Source of the DNA: Rhodocollybia butyracea
Lineage: Eukaryota > Basidiomycota > Agaricomycetes > Agaricales > Omphalotaceae
Direction of reading: 5' to 3'
DNA: 64,000 nucleotides
Assembly: GCA_015501585.1 (NCBI GenBank)
Contig: JADNRY010000151.1
Coordinates: forward strand, 84,501-148,500
The notes under the pieces were generated by a model. It saw only the letters and a program-made list of their open reading frames with translations, had not been told where the DNA came from and made no database searches. Shown here in pieces: positions 1-11,419 of this stretch; within the stretch, counting starts at the first letter, position 1, and each line of letters opens with the position of its first letter. The position numbers were made by a program, and so were the translations under genes.

Positions 1-2524
1 ATCCATGCGGATACCGACAAGATGGACAGGATTTGCGAATGGCAAACTCTGTGTACGTTCAACGACGTACAACAATTCTTGGGGCTAGTACAATACATAG
101 CCCCGTACATGCCTAATGTAGCCCAGTATACTGGACCACTGTCTATAATGACAAGGAACAATGTTCCTTTTGTATGGATGCCAGTCCATGAAATGTGCTT
201 TCAGCAGATCAAAAGACTGGCAACCAAGGCTCCAATACTGAAGCCTATAAATACTAATACAGACGAACCTATATGGGTCATCTGCGATGCGTCGGTATCC
301 GGCATCGGATGCATGTATGGTCAAGGACCTACATAGCAACATTGTAGGCCTGCCGGCTTCATGTCCAGAAAGTTTACTGCAGCGCAGCATAACTATAGAG
401 TTTTTGAAATAGAAACTCTAGCTATCCTCAAAGCTCTTCTCAAATAGGAAGATAAACTTCTTGGATATCAAAAACATGTGGTCACTGACCACAAAGTGTT
501 AAAATTCTTTCTAACACAATGAAAATTGTCCAGTAGACAAGCTTGATGGATGGAATACCTATCCAGATTTGATTTTGATATACGTTATATCAAAGCAATA
601 AACAACAAAGTAGCTGACACATTGTTGCGCTACTACAAATCTGACGTGATTCATGAATATGTAAATGCGGATATACGCATTGACAAAAACCTGGACGATC
701 TTCCACAAGGAAGAGTCAAAGAATTGGCTAAGGAACACTTAGCCAATATAGAATTAAGGCGCTCATCACGCCTGCGCGGTAAACAAACGGCGCAACATCC
801 AATAGTCAAACCCATTGAGCCAATGCGGAAATACAGGTACCAAAGGTACCAGTAATAATTCCAAACAAGAAAGACATTAATGTCTTCCAATCACGGCCTA
901 GAGGTGTAGAACCTCTAACAATTCTACCCAAAAGGGATGAATTCATCGAAGAAGTCAAGCGGTTATATACTGATGACCCATTGTTCTGCAAGGTACTCAG
1001 TAACCCTGAGCACCATAAACCATTCTCAGTAGAAAATGGTTTAATCTACATGAAAAATTGTGGCGGAGAAATAGTTCTCTGCATTCCGTCTGGCCGAGCG
1101 GCCAATGGAAAGAGCTTGCGAGGCATAATAGCCAAACAAGCTCACAAAGTAATTGGTCACGTTGGAGGACAACGAACCGCCAACTATGTTCGACAATGGT
1201 ACTGGTGGCCACGGGTCAATGGCAACATCGAAGAATTCTGCAAGTCTTGTGAGACTTGCCAGCAAATTAAAACAAGCAATCACAAACCAATAGGTTTGCT
1301 ACATTCACTTCCGATCCCCACAAAACCATGGGAATCATTTGGAATGGACTTCATCGGTCCATTCTCAGAATCACAAGGATATGATTACCTGTGGGTAGTC
1401 ATTTGTAGGATGACTTCACGAGTACACCTTATACCCGTGAAAACAACAATAACTGCATCGCAGTTATCATGGATCTTTGTAAAGGAGATTGTGAAATTAC
1501 ATGGACTACCTAAGTCCATCGTCTCAGACACACGTCACGATGGTGGCGTGAACTACACCACTTACTAGGAGCAAAGCTCCTAATGTCTACATCATTCCAC
1601 CCCCAAATGGATGGAATAACTGAACAAGTAAATTGTTCAATTGGCCAAATCTTATGGTCAATGGTCAAAGCAGACCAAAAAGACTGGGTAGAAAAATGCC
1701 CAATGATGGAATTTGCATTGAACTCCAGCGTAAACAAGAGCACAGGGTATGCTCCCTTCGAGGTAGATGGAGGGTACATGCCATCCATGGTTTCGCAAAT
1801 ACCCGAGCAATGCGAAAGTCTCGCCAGGTGTACGCAAATTCGCAGATTGTGCCCTTCAGCACCTCTCTGATGCCCACGATAGTCTTATTGAGGCAAGGGT
1901 AAAACAAACCTTCCATGCTAATAAGCACAGAAGGGATGAACCCAAAATTAAGTTTACCTATCGACAAAAAACTTAAATTTGCTGAGGGGGAGGGCTACCA
2001 AGCTCTTACTAAAATTTTTAGGACCGTACCCCGTCGTCGAGGTACACCCAGATTTGTCTAACTACCAAATTGGATTGCCAACAGAGCTGGCAAAGCATGG
2101 AATACACAACAACCTCCATGCATTGCTAATATGCAAGCATCATCCTAACGATGAGGCGTTATTGCCTATGCGCTCTGCAGCAGAGCCATACGGTTTTGGA
2201 AAACCATCCACAGTGGAATGGTTAGTCGATGAAATAATTGGACATCATTGGGATGGCCAGAAAATACTATTCCATATTAAATGGAATCTTGGTGATACCA
2301 CCACAGAACTGTACACAATGTGTAAGGGCACCGCTAGCTGTGACTTATTGTCTCTTATGAGATGGTATACTGATTTACAGCGCGCAAAATTCATAGCCTC
2401 CAAGAGAGGTGCGACAGATACTCAGACAAGTTGGAGGGATACCACCGGTATTTGTCCACAAGACATGGTCATGGCTCTCCTTGTTACAAGGAGGAAAGCC
2501 AGTCTGGGAAACGCCGACGGATAG
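1..2524 (+). pseudogene. Ty3/gypsy chromovirus pol, 3' part (RNase H, integrase, chromodomain), decayed
   Basis: The window opens inside a retrotransposon polyprotein. Residues from nt 22 match the RT-RNase H connection (FLGLVQYIAPYMPNVA) and an RNase H core with ICDAS (first Asp). FEIETL and VTDHKVL follow after a TAG at 334-336 that replaces an expected Trp. Integrase comes next: an H2C2 zinc-binding motif near 1150-1270 (GHVGG ... CKSCETC), then the core with WESFGMDFIGPF and IVSDTRHD. The catalytic Glu is expected in the segment STSFHPQMDGITEQVN near 1585-1635. The end (about 2190-2330) looks like a chromodomain (VEWLVDEIIGHHWDG). Several stops and frame changes (336, about 447, 523, 547, 1568) make it non-functional. 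The protease and most of the RT lie off the left edge. The element is a chromovirus because integrase is followed by a chromodomain. Confidence 0.9.
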
Positions 2525-4125
2525 AAGCTCTGGCTTCCACCGTATTCTTGTCTAACAACAACTCAGTGTCATTCAACATTGATAGTAGTGCAGGTCCAAT
2601 GGACCTGGATCCATCAATGACAGGAGCACCTGCTCTGTCTTCCTCCTACACAGGAGCGGTACTTAGTACCGCTCCTGCTTTGTCTTCCACCATTCCTCCT
2701 GAAACTCAGGAGGACGCTCCGGCAGTACTGCCAGAACTCCCTCATCAAAGGAGTGATGGTGGCTACTTTGCCACCGATGGCTGGATTCACTACGGCGAAG
2801 ATGCCAATCTCGTCAAAGTCAATGACAATCAACGACTTCCCATTTCATATGGGATTCACACCGCTTGCGAGGCTACCCTCGCTAGAGCAGAACATCTTAT
2901 ATTCCTGGCTAACAGCCGAGAAGTCATCTGGTATCTGAGGATACTTCGCAAACCTATGTTTGCAAGTAGACATGGGTACAACACCTCACAGCGTTGGACC
3001 CTATACCGGGTCTTAGACCAGGAAGTCCAATCTCTCCGAAGAGGAGACCTAACTCACATAAGTGAGTTACAGCAAACTCTGCTTGTCAACTGGTTTGAAC
3101 CAGTTTTCGTATTGATTGCCCGTACTGCTAAGCAGGACAAGGCTGCTGGTATCACTGCTGGCACTCTGGATGGAGAAAACTCCGCCCAAAAGAAGAAAAA
3201 AGGGAAAGGCTGTATGAAGCCTGCCCCTGTAGGCTGGTCCAGCAGTACTTCTGCCGGACCCTCATCCATTCAAATGGCTCCTGCAGGCACTGCACTGCAA
3301 GCCGAACTCTCACCGCCATCCCGAAATGGTACGGATGAGGCCTCGGCGGCATATCTTGTCACCCCACAAGGGCTGACAGTGCGCCTTTCGGGCATCATGT
3401 ACCATGAAGACGGTGCAGTAAGCGAGGGCTCCATTTGTGGACGCCAGCTGATCAATCCAAGGCGGCCTGATCTGCCTCCTGGAACCCCTCTGGACGTATT
3501 GTCCAGATATTTGCTTTTGGCGGCGGAGGTTATCCTCCATCACCATTATTATTGCCGTTTAGTGGCTACGGGGCAGATTAAAATTGCCTCCCCTCCTCCG
3601 CCACAAACATTGTTTGCTAATTACCTCAATGGCACCATTGAGGATGTTGCCCAATTCTTTGCTGAGCAAGGAATCTCCATTGCGGATCTCGAAGATTTCG
3701 CATTGTATGCAGCCACCTGGCTGCAAACATTCAACCCGCGTAATGCAGAAGCAGCATTAGCTGCTTATATACTCAGGGGGCGCATGCCCCCTCATCTTTG
3801 TCTCCCTGCTGGGATCAACAATCACTATTGTACTCTTACGGGTACAATAGACAATTGTCCGCCGGCCATCACAGATGTCCAGCTTACTCCAACGGTGCTG
3901 CCTACGGCACCACAAGTGTTCAACCCACCGCCTGTGCCCATGCCACAGGCTGCATCTATTGCATTGACATTGTCGATGACAACTAACATTGCTGCTGGAG
4001 CCACTGCTCCAGCTCCTTCTTCATCTGGACCTGCTCCTGCAGGACCTTCTTCATCATCTGGAGATATGTCTCCCCAGATGGATGAATCTGATGTGTCTCC
4101 CCAGATGGATGAATCTGATGGATAG
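2431..4125 (+). CDS. Accessory ORF downstream of gypsy pol, unknown function
   Basis: An uninterrupted frame of 564 codons overlaps the 3' end of pol in another frame and ends about 160 bp before the 3' LTR. The first ATG is at 2599, so translation from there would give about 508 residues; the frame upstream of it may be pol-derived. The protein has no motif I recognise. It is rich in Pro, Ser, Ala and Thr at the C-terminus (PAPSSSGPAPAGPSSSS) and ends with a duplicated SPQMDESD module. A basic cluster KKKKGKG lies in the middle. No transmembrane segment or signal peptide is evident. Its intactness next to a stop-riddled pol is notable: either it is younger, or its composition resisted decay. 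Function unknown. Confidence 0.55.
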   Translation: MEGYHRYLSTRHGHGSPCYKEESQSGKRRRIEALASTVFLSNNNSVSFNIDSSAGPMDLDPSMTGAPALSSSYTGAVLSTAPALSSTIPPETQEDAPAVLPELPHQRSDGGYFATDGWIHYGEDANLVKVNDNQRLPISYGIHTACEATLARAEHLIFLANSREVIWYLRILRKPMFASRHGYNTSQRWTLYRVLDQEVQSLRRGDLTHISELQQTLLVNWFEPVFVLIARTAKQDKAAGITAGTLDGENSAQKKKKGKGCMKPAPVGWSSSTSAGPSSIQMAPAGTALQAELSPPSRNGTDEASAAYLVTPQGLTVRLSGIMYHEDGAVSEGSICGRQLINPRRPDLPPGTPLDVLSRYLLLAAEVILHHHYYCRLVATGQIKIASPPPPQTLFANYLNGTIEDVAQFFAEQGISIADLEDFALYAATWLQTFNPRNAEAALAAYILRGRMPPHLCLPAGINNHYCTLTGTIDNCPPAITDVQLTPTVLPTAPQVFNPPPVPMPQAASIALTLSMTTNIAAGATAPAPSSSGPAPAGPSSSSGDMSPQMDESDVSPQMDESDG

Positions 4126-4226
4126 TCCCCCCAGTAATATCTAACCCCTAACCCCTAACCCCCTGGAGATATGTCTCCCCAGATAGTTGAATCTGATGGA
4201 TAGTCCCCCCCAGTAATATGTCTTAC
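4064..4226 (+). repeat. Direct repeats flanking a telomere-like CCCCTAA tract
   Basis: The unit GTCTCCCCAGATGGATGAAT occurs twice in tandem inside the accessory ORF, and a diverged copy lies at about 4170-4190. The copy ending the ORF and the later copy are both followed by a GGATAGTCCCCCCAGTAATAT-like segment. Between the copies (4141-4163) lies CTAACCCCTAACCCCTAACC, a short run resembling telomeric CCCTAA but with a 7-nt period. It is too short to be a chromosome end. It is more likely a slippage product or an interstitial telomere-like tract. Confidence 0.7.
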
Positions 4227-4288
4227 TGAGGATTTATCCCATCATATTGTTCAATTAGTACCATAGGTACTAATCTAGTGGGGGAGGG

Positions 4289-4670
4289 TGTAACGCCTCC
4301 TCCCCATCTTGCCTGATTCCCTTCCAGCCATGCCTTATGGCGCGGCCTTAACTTTTGTTGCATCACAACTCTTATCTTATCTTATCTCACGATTAGATAT
4401 CATTTCTATTCTATTCATTTCGATTACTATAACTAGTCAAATTACATAAATTACTGTAGTTCTTCTACACTATGAGTACACAATTGCATAGCCTTTGTCA
4501 TGCTCTTTTTCTGTGAACATAAGACTCTTGCCCAACTTGGTGTTATACTAGACTTTTATATGACCTAGTATTACTGCTCACCAACTGCTCACTGGCAATT
4601 TGTACTAGTATCCCTCAAGTTTCTGACCTTCATGTCTCAAATTTTGTCATTACTATATGTACATAGGTGT
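4289..4670 (+). repeat. 3' LTR of the first gypsy element (right edge approximate)
   Basis: A purine run (GTGGGGGAGGG, about 4278-4288) has the composition and position of a polypurine tract. It is followed immediately by TGTAACGCC, a typical LTR start, 163 bp after the accessory ORF. The 5' LTR is outside the window, so the right edge cannot be fixed by comparison; it must lie before the F-box gene end near 4680. The span contains no ORF and is AT-rich. Confidence 0.5.
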
Positions 4671-4680
4671 TTAGCTCTGC

Positions 4681-7364
4681 CTACAACTCACTCCTCACTG
4701 TGGATACAGCTTCCAAAGGAACTCTCATTTCCAACCACATAACTTCCCACATAGCTCTTCCAAAGTAGAAGTACTCTGACTCGAGGGTGTTGTAGACAGG
4801 TATCTCCATAGACACGCGGGTTGTCAAAAACACTAATTTTGTGGAAGATGGCGGTGGAGGAGTTAGTGTGGCTAGAAGTGTGTGCCCAAAAGGCTCCAGT
4901 CTGTCAACATCAGCTGTCTTACAACAAAAAGAGAGATGATAATTCAACAAGGTTGAATGGTGGTTAATGGGTGAGCAGTGACTCAATGAAATGTAGAAAC
5001 TGAGTGGCGAGCCAACAACGTAGGGTGGAGCTATGTGGGTATGATGAATTCAGGGAGAACAAGTTGAGACTTGGTTTGCTTACCTTTCATCAGCAAGCTC
5101 ATGGACCTCGAGCTTTTCAAGGGAGCAAGTACATTGTAGGAGGTCAGAATCCCATCGTTCAAGGATGATGTAGTTCTTGACTTCAACACCTGTCCACTTC
5201 ATGTCCTTGAAGTGAACTATCATATATTCATGAAGCGGTCCTACAATGTTTCTTCAATAGTACTGATCAAAAGATGTTCACAAGTTTCTCTGCCCATCAA
5301 CAGAATTTGCTCTAGCATGCGTGGATTGTGGACTAAGATTGGGCATGAAACCAATCTACACTTTTGTTTCTGCCAATTTTTGTCAGTGACAGATATATGA
5401 AGCTTGAGATTCAGTTAACATTGGGAGATAGTCCAGATTCATGAGGGTCAATACATGAGAATATATTCTGAGAGATTGCATGGAAAAGTGAACATAGTGG
5501 ACAAGCAAGTTGTGGCATGCATGGTTTTTATGCCACGGCCCACAGCTTTGTTGAGCTACCTAATTCAGTGTAGTCAATGCTGTCCTTGTGCTTACATGCA
5601 TGTTTGCTTTGCAGCCTGAAAATATCACATTGTACAAGGAAATCTCCAAAACAATGTCCAGGTCAAGTTCACAAGGGTATTCATCAGGGCAGAATCACAT
5701 TCTTCCCTGATTTACAAAGAAAGATAAGTAAAGCAGTGGTAGCACAAACACCACATATGAACATGAATTTCAACATGAAGGGCAAGAAACCAATAGCCTG
5801 AGTGATATATGTGCGTGACTCATTCTACATCCAATCAAAGGACAGTTCCAGGCCATCACAAGTACCCAAACGTGCAAAAAAATCCTTACTTTGGACACGC
5901 TTTGGGAGAGGACAATGCACATTCTGTAGGCAAACTAACACCTCTATTTTCCTGCTTGTCCACAAACTCAGCAAAAGCAATATTGTAAGCCACCTGTACA
6001 TCTTCTTCATCCAAGTTGTCCCTCTGCTCATCTTCATTCACTGGAGTTTCACTGAAATCAAACCAATTCAACATTGGGACAAGGCTATGCTGATCATGGG
6101 CTTTGAGCGCCTTGAACAGGCTCTGCCCTTCAACAAGCGCACACTTGAGAAGTTCAAGTTTCTCAAGCAGAGGAAGCAAGATGAGGAGTGTTGTAAGTTC
6201 ATTTGTCAAAATGGTGGTAACATTTGACAAGGTAAACTCTTTGATCGGAGGGGCACAGCGTTGGTGGAAAGCCGTGGAAATGGTGATCAAGCCCCATAGT
6301 TTGACAAAAAAAAATAGTTTAATTGAGACAAGATTGAGGGCTGTTAGGGAATCAATGAAGGTGGAACATCCATCATTGGTGGTGGACAAGACAAGCACGG
6401 TCAAGACGGGGAGTTCCAGCGCTTTAGCCTTGAAGTTCGGGAATGAAAGAATGAGCGAAACAATGTTACTGAATCCCTCCAGCCGTGCCAGTGGGAGGAA
6501 AGTACCATCTGAGAAAAAGGAACCCACGAGACTAAGACACTCTAATTTGAGGATTTGCTCGCAAGGCAAGACCGAGGGATCCCACCACCGGATACACTTA
6601 CCATCTAATTTGAATTTACAAAGTCAAAAGCAGTCTCAAAATAATGTCCCATCCGACCTTGTAATCTTTGCCTTCTTTCTCCTTGATCCAGCACAAGGGG
6701 TGGCAATGATAATATCAAGCTCTTCCAAGGGAGTGAAAGAGGCTGAGGGTAGGTCAATGGGATAGGTACCTTCAATAGGTAGGTACAAGCGTAAGAGACG
6801 GATACAAGGACAGAATGGACCAAGAGAGTTGAGGATTCTCCCAACTTTGTCAAGACCATAAGGCCTCAGGTCAAGGTCAACCATGAGTGGGCAATCTCCA
6901 CTGTACTGAAGGAAGTTGGGAATCATAGCAGCAAAAGTAGCAATGCTAGTCCATCTACTATTATTGATGTACTCTGTCCATAGATTGCATGTTGATTGAG
7001 CGGCAACCCTCCAAACATAACATACATGCGACAACATGATAGACGCATGCAGAGGGCCTTTTGTGTTGTTCCTGGCATGAACATATCTGGTTGCTCTAAT
7101 CGCCAAGACACCAACTTGACAAAAGATCTCTGATAAAAGCTCTGGCTGTAGACAACGTACTGGAGCAAGGACATTGCAGATAGATGAGATCTCAGCAGTC
7201 AGCTCGTCAAGGTGGTCATTTGAATCAAAATCCTCCTCCTTCCTAGGTGCCAACTTGCCAGCAGATGCCTTGATCTCATCCAGTCAAGCTAGCAGAGAAA
7301 GCTTATCCCTTGAAGATAGCCAGATGGTATTCTCTATGCGGGGAAGCGCGAGATAGTCAGACAT
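4681..7364 (-). pseudogene. F-box/LRR-like gene with an in-frame nonsense codon
   Basis: Reading leftwards from ATG at 7364 (MSDYLALP), a TGA interrupts the frame at 7284-7286, where CGA (Arg) would continue it. The frame then runs through a basidiomycete-style F-box: LQPELLSEIFCQVG followed by LSHVCYVWRVAAQSTCNLW. This family typically couples an SCF ubiquitin-ligase F-box to leucine-rich repeats. The LRR-like part lies at 6569-5886 (LVSLIL/LELPVLTVLVL-type repeats) and ends at a good GTAAGG donor near 5891. A last coding block reads 4986-4681. Between 6650 and 6570 all three frames have stops and no intron I could find restores phase, so a frameshift is likely there too. It is otherwise the most host-like gene on the left side. 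It could still be expressed as a truncated protein from an internal ATG. Confidence 0.65.
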
Positions 7365-8313
7365 CTGTTTGAACTGGTTACACAGATAGTTCAGAATTCT
7401 GAATAGTAGCCTATATAGAACAATATTCAGACTCACTATGACAGATGTCGAAGAATGTTTGATTGGCTGCCAACAGGATTCAAGAGTCAAAGAGACGTGT
7501 GAGGGGAGAAAAAACACCCCCAGTGGCACTACTGAATACATGCTATGTCAGCCAAAGAAACTCATGAAGAAACACAGCAGCTGTAACAAACTGTGTCTAT
7601 TTCAAGGTGTGACAATGTCCTGTGAGAAACTTCGAGACGAGACAAGAAAGTAAAGAATCAAGTTCTGACAAGCCAGGCTTACAGCCAAAGGCTTTGAGGC
7701 AAGTGTCATGGGCAGAGAATGCTACAGAGGACTTGAGATGTACTGGCCCCTGGGTACATGATTGTACGCCTGTTCTTGCGCTTGTTTTGCATTGAGTGTT
7801 CATTCTAGTACATTTTTCAGATATCTCAAAACTTGAATATTGTGTCGTTTTTAAATTTCACGAAGCCAGTCCCAGAGATGAAGCTTTGACCGTCCAGGAT
7901 GTGGATAATTTGATTTATCTGTTGTGCAGCACTTTCATTGCATTAACTAACTTAATAGGCATCCCACTTAAATGTGCTGGTCATTCCCTACATTCAACTG
8001 TACAGCGCGAGCTTCCTTTACTAAGCGCTTGTGCCAAACAAGTGCAACGCTCCCACGCATATTATGCCAGTCTATCTTGTGAGCTTAAAAACATAGACAC
8101 AAGATAGAATAAAGTTCAACATTAAGTAATACATCAAATCGGCATCTCATTCCAAAGCTTGCAAGAGAGAATGGGAAGGAGTCTGCCTCTATCTGCGCAT
8201 CAGGTTCCAGCAAGAAGTAATCACATATCAAAATGGGGTATCCACATATGCACAATGACAACTACACAAAAGAGGTAAGATTCCATGAACAGTGAAGGAC
8301 TAGGAGATATGGC
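7365..8313. other. Intergenic; no supported gene
   Basis: The plus-strand frame 7796-8107 (103 codons, ending at TAG) has no recognisable motif or intron context. I cannot decide whether it is coding. Nothing else is seen before the Element I boundary. Confidence 0.4.
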
Positions 8314-8316
8314 TTA

Positions 8317-8712
8317 CACTGCGAGGAATTGACCATTTGCACAGCCCGAAAATGCGAGGATTATGCTGAGTAAAGGTACAAATTACTCAGCATACACTCA
8401 CATTTTTCCCTGGTAGAAAATACTGCATTTTTATTAAATTATCAGACCGCGAAAGAGGTGCGAATCTTTAGCAATCGTAAAATTTTGTATAATCCCCGGC
8501 AGATGTTGTTAAAAATCCTCAATTCATACTCAACGCTGAAATTTTAAATATTCCTGACTTATACACAGTGCGAAAAATATGAGAAGTTATAAAAAAAGCC
8601 CACTGAGAAAATTTATGCGGACGTTGCAATGTCACGACATTGTGACGTCGGTGCATCACGATGAGGTGCCGTCGCGACATCAAGACAGTCACTGGCATGA
8701 TGTCGTGATGTC
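8317..8712 (+). repeat. Element I left terminal inverted repeat
   Basis: About 396 bp, inverted relative to 14098-14537. Shared blocks include GCACAGCCCGAAAATGCGAG and TCAGACCGCGAAAGAGG. The inner third is built of short GACGTCG/CGACATC palindromic words. The small frames read through both arms (8782-8519 minus and 14054-14275 plus) are the same sequence seen twice and are probably not genes. Confidence 0.9.
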
Positions 8713-8942
8713 GAATTGTGACCTTTTGTGACGTCGAGAGCAGGTAGAAATACATGGCCCAGACACCTCCATGGTGCCGCATGCGGGATGGCTAGACAAG
8801 ATCATTGTGCTGCCTTCTCTTTCCCCTTCGTGTAAGGTATCAAACCACTTGGCAATAATAATAGAAGAGACACTGCTAAAAACTATTAAAGAACCATGAT
8901 TGCATGATTGCTATACTGTAATTATACTACTTGTTATTTTAT

Positions 8943-9408
8943 TGTAGCCTCAAGTGTTGCCTGACATTCTGAATGACTCAAAATGACTCAACAGTCCGGA
9001 TCACTGGAAACATGTGGCTACTTAAATGACTTGCACTGAGTCATTGCCATACTTATTCAGGAAAGCTTACCTGTACAAACCACGGGTTGCCTTGAGGTTA
9101 ACACATGTACTTATATATTTAATTACTTAATGGTTTCCCATGTAAAAGACTATAAAAAGGGGGGGAAATACCGATACACCCTTTTTCTTTAGTCTCTATA
9201 TTTTGTAACCCAGTACCTACAAGAATTACACTTGTTATCTCGATTCTTTGTGTGAACAACACCTGAGGAATTATCTACTGAGTGAATACAGCAAGACTCA
9301 CTTTAATATCAAGGATATTGAAGGTACGTATTCCCGACGCTTATTGTCACCAATACCCGTATAGTGCACACCAACTCTATACAAAGATACCCCCAAAACA
9401 CCGTAACA
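8943..9408 (+). repeat. Possible solo LTR inside Element I
   Basis: A TG..CA-bounded stretch (TGTAGCC ... CCGTAACA) with a TATAAAAAGG box at about 9150 and a downstream CT-rich transcription-start-like tract. It has the promoter layout of an LTR. Flanking pentamers are TTTAT and TTTAG, so the TSD would have one mismatch. No second copy lies in the window. Confidence 0.4.
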
Positions 9409-9781
9409 TTTAGGTTCTTGTAAGCATTATCTACCGAGCAGCCCCCGAATCTGTTAGATCGGAAGTATTAGCTAAATACGACTGGTTAACAAGCCTCTTT
9501 GTTTGAGACTTGACACTTCGTGGCATAGTAATGCTGTGGGGGGGGGAGGTGGCAGAGGCTGCTTGTAGCCATGGATATAAGAGAAGCAGCGTTATTGTGC
9601 TGGCTTCTCCTTCCCCTTCGCGGCATAGTACTGCTGTCTAAAATGGGAGAGAAGGTATTCAGCAGCAGACCTACTCCCAGGTAGCACTATTGTGCTGCCC
9701 AGCCACAAAGATCCAAGCCTGTTACCAGACAGTGTCCGGTAATCTGCTGGAATACTATCTTTCCACTTATCAGAGGGCATT

Positions 9782-9877
9782 ATGGCCCGACGCCCTACTG
9801 CCATTCTAAATCGACTCATTCGTCGCCGCCGCCGTCCTGTCTCTGCCGCAGATGAAGGAGCACACTCTACACCTTGA
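9782..9877 (+). pseudogene. T5orf172/GIY-YIG-like family, N-terminal fragment (copy D)
   Basis: Reads MARRPTAILNRLIRRRRRP then VSAADEG and stops (TGA 9875-9877) after 31 codons. It aligns with the N-termini of the three complete copies (M-x-R-x-P ... L-x-x-L ... S-x-ADG) but ends just where the GIY strand should begin. It is therefore a truncated fourth member in the same orientation as copy A. The opposite-strand frame over 9592-9819 is probably a shadow. Confidence 0.7.
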
Positions 9878-10209
9878 TGCTGGGCACCACCCTCCCAGTC
9901 CTTGATTTAGTGACTCTCAGGAGGAGTTTTTTGGAAGTCCCAAGCGCAAGTGAGTATGTATACAAGACATCTTAAACGAGGTCCCCTGCTTGAAAAGGGA
10001 CATGTTTACATCTCCCAGGGGAATAGTTACTGAGATTTACTTTGCAGTCGAATTATGAGCAATCAGTATAAGCTGCTGAGGAGGCATCACTTTTGATTCC
10101 CCTTTGTACAGATTTGTTCTCGGAATGTAGCCATATATCCTTTCTCGAAGACGACCTTCTCTCATCATAGCCACAAGTCTTGCTTCTCGAAAGATATTGC
10201 CTTGCATCT

Positions 10210-10458
10210 GCGACATCCCATTCTATCTGAGCAGCCCATCTAGTCTTGTTCTCGCAAGTGCTCCGTCGTTATCTTATTCAACTTGAAACGATACCTCCCT
10301 ACCCTCCAAACGAGTAGTTTGTCCTCCCTCACTCATATCTAACTCAACCCCGAGAGCTTTACCAACTTAGAGCGCCGCCTCTCGTACCCACTCTCTTATT
10401 CAATTGAAACCCGCCCTCCCTGTTCCACCTCTGATCCAAGCAGCCCCAATTCCAATCA
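10210..10458 (+). promoter_or_regulatory. CT-rich upstream region of GIY-YIG-like copy A
   Basis: The 250 bp before the copy A start are strongly pyrimidine-biased (CCCTCC, CCTCCCT, TCCACCTCT). They contain a diverged internal duplication around TCTTATTCAA(T/C)TTGAAAC. CT tracts before start codons are common in fungal promoters. The region before copy B, read on its own strand, has the same CT bias. Confidence 0.4.
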
Positions 10459-10955
10459 ATGACTCGACGTCCTTTTCATGTCTTGCAGGAGCTTTTTCGA
10501 CGCCGTAGCCTTCGCGTGGTCTCTGTCGCGGATGGCGGAGGGTACATCTACATCTTATTCGAGGGGAGGACCGCAGGTGGGGATTGGATTGTCAAGATTG
10601 GGATGACGATAGACTTCTATCGGAGACTCGCCAGACACAACCGAGTTTGTCCAAACCCAGCGCGGGTGCCAATAAATGCCGTACCAGTAAATTTCCGGCG
10701 GCGCCAGGGTACGTTGATATTCTTTCATTCTTGTTCTTTTTCGCGGTGCTAGCCCTCTTTGATCTAGAGGCGCTTTTTCATCTGTACGTCAAGAGCCTCT
10801 GCATCGACCGACCTCGCACGCCGTGCCAATTTTGTATCGAGTTTACGTTAACGGCCAAAGCGTTTTCTAGCACCAATAATACAGCAATTCTACAAAATAC
10901 AACATCGGTTTATATTCTAAGAAAGACATGCAAAGAGCGGGAGCAGCTTATTTGA
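10459..10955 (+). CDS. T5orf172/GIY-YIG-like small protein (copy A), C-terminus replaced
   Basis: Exon 1 is 10459-10708 (250 nt), intron 10709-10767 (59 nt, GT..AG), exon 2 from 10768. The domain order follows the T5orf172/GIY-YIG family: a GIY-like strand (GGGYIYILFEG), a YIG-like strand (WIVKIGMT), RRLARH, CPNP. The intron interrupts the Glu codon of RRQ-EALFHL, then DRPRTPCQFC. Copies B and C have a second intron after CxFC and a third exon with RHxELF. Here the donor position (GTATCG, 10834) is present, but the third exon is gone because the sequence runs into the antisense 3' end of copy C. Translation would stop at 10955 with an unrelated tail. Predicted function is DNA binding or nicking; partner unknown. 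Confidence 0.65.
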
Positions 10956-11419
10956 GATCTGGTGGGGCATAAGCATGAAGAGTTCTTGGTGTTGTCGGTG
11001 GCCTGGAGCAAGGTGAATGGAGCGCCACAGGGTAGTAATAGGAGGACTTACAAAAAGGACATGAAGTCCGAGGCCTATCGACAGAAATCGACTCGACTTT
11101 TAGATGAAACAATGCCTCTGTGCAAACTCGTTAGATCTACAAATGAAAAAAAACCGATAGTACACGCACCGACACGCCATCTAAATCCAACGCCCTTGAA
11201 CCTCCACAACTGACAATTCGGGTTGGGGCAATCCCGCCGATGTTCCTTCAGCCTACGGTCCAGACTATTTGTCATCCCAATCTTTAGTATCCAACAACCA
11301 TTGGACAGCACCCGCTCCCTGATAATGTAGATAAACCCGATTCCATCTGCCGTAGAAATAGGGCAGCGGCGACAACAATTGAATAAACAACGAAGGATGT
11401 AATTTGGTTGTCGGGACAT
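10917..11419 (-). CDS. T5orf172/GIY-YIG-like small protein (copy C), complete
   Basis: Three exons: 11419-11170 (250 nt), 11117-11052 (66 nt) and 11002-10917 (86 nt). The introns are 52 and 49 nt, with GTGCGT..CAG and GTAAGT..CAG borders. The spliced product is 133 residues. Visible motifs: GFIYIIRERV (GIY strand), WILKIGMT (YIG strand), RRLKEHRRDCPNP, a Glu/His pair in VEALFHL, DRPRTSCPFC and QHQELF. This fits the T5orf172/GIY-YIG fold, in which the KIG strand, an Arg and a late Glu/His contribute to activity. Exon lengths, phases and intron positions equal those of copy B although the proteins differ at roughly half of positions. Such conservation of frame and splicing suggests selection. 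Its 3' end overlaps the read-through tail of copy A. Confidence 0.75.

Noticed and set aside
4141..4163. True telomere or chromosome end
   Set aside because: Only about three units, embedded within a retroelement, with unrelated DNA on both sides.
9592..9819. Minus-strand 75-codon ORF before GIY-YIG-like copy D
   Set aside because: It overlaps the plus-strand start of copy D, which aligns with the other family members; the minus frame has no counterpart.
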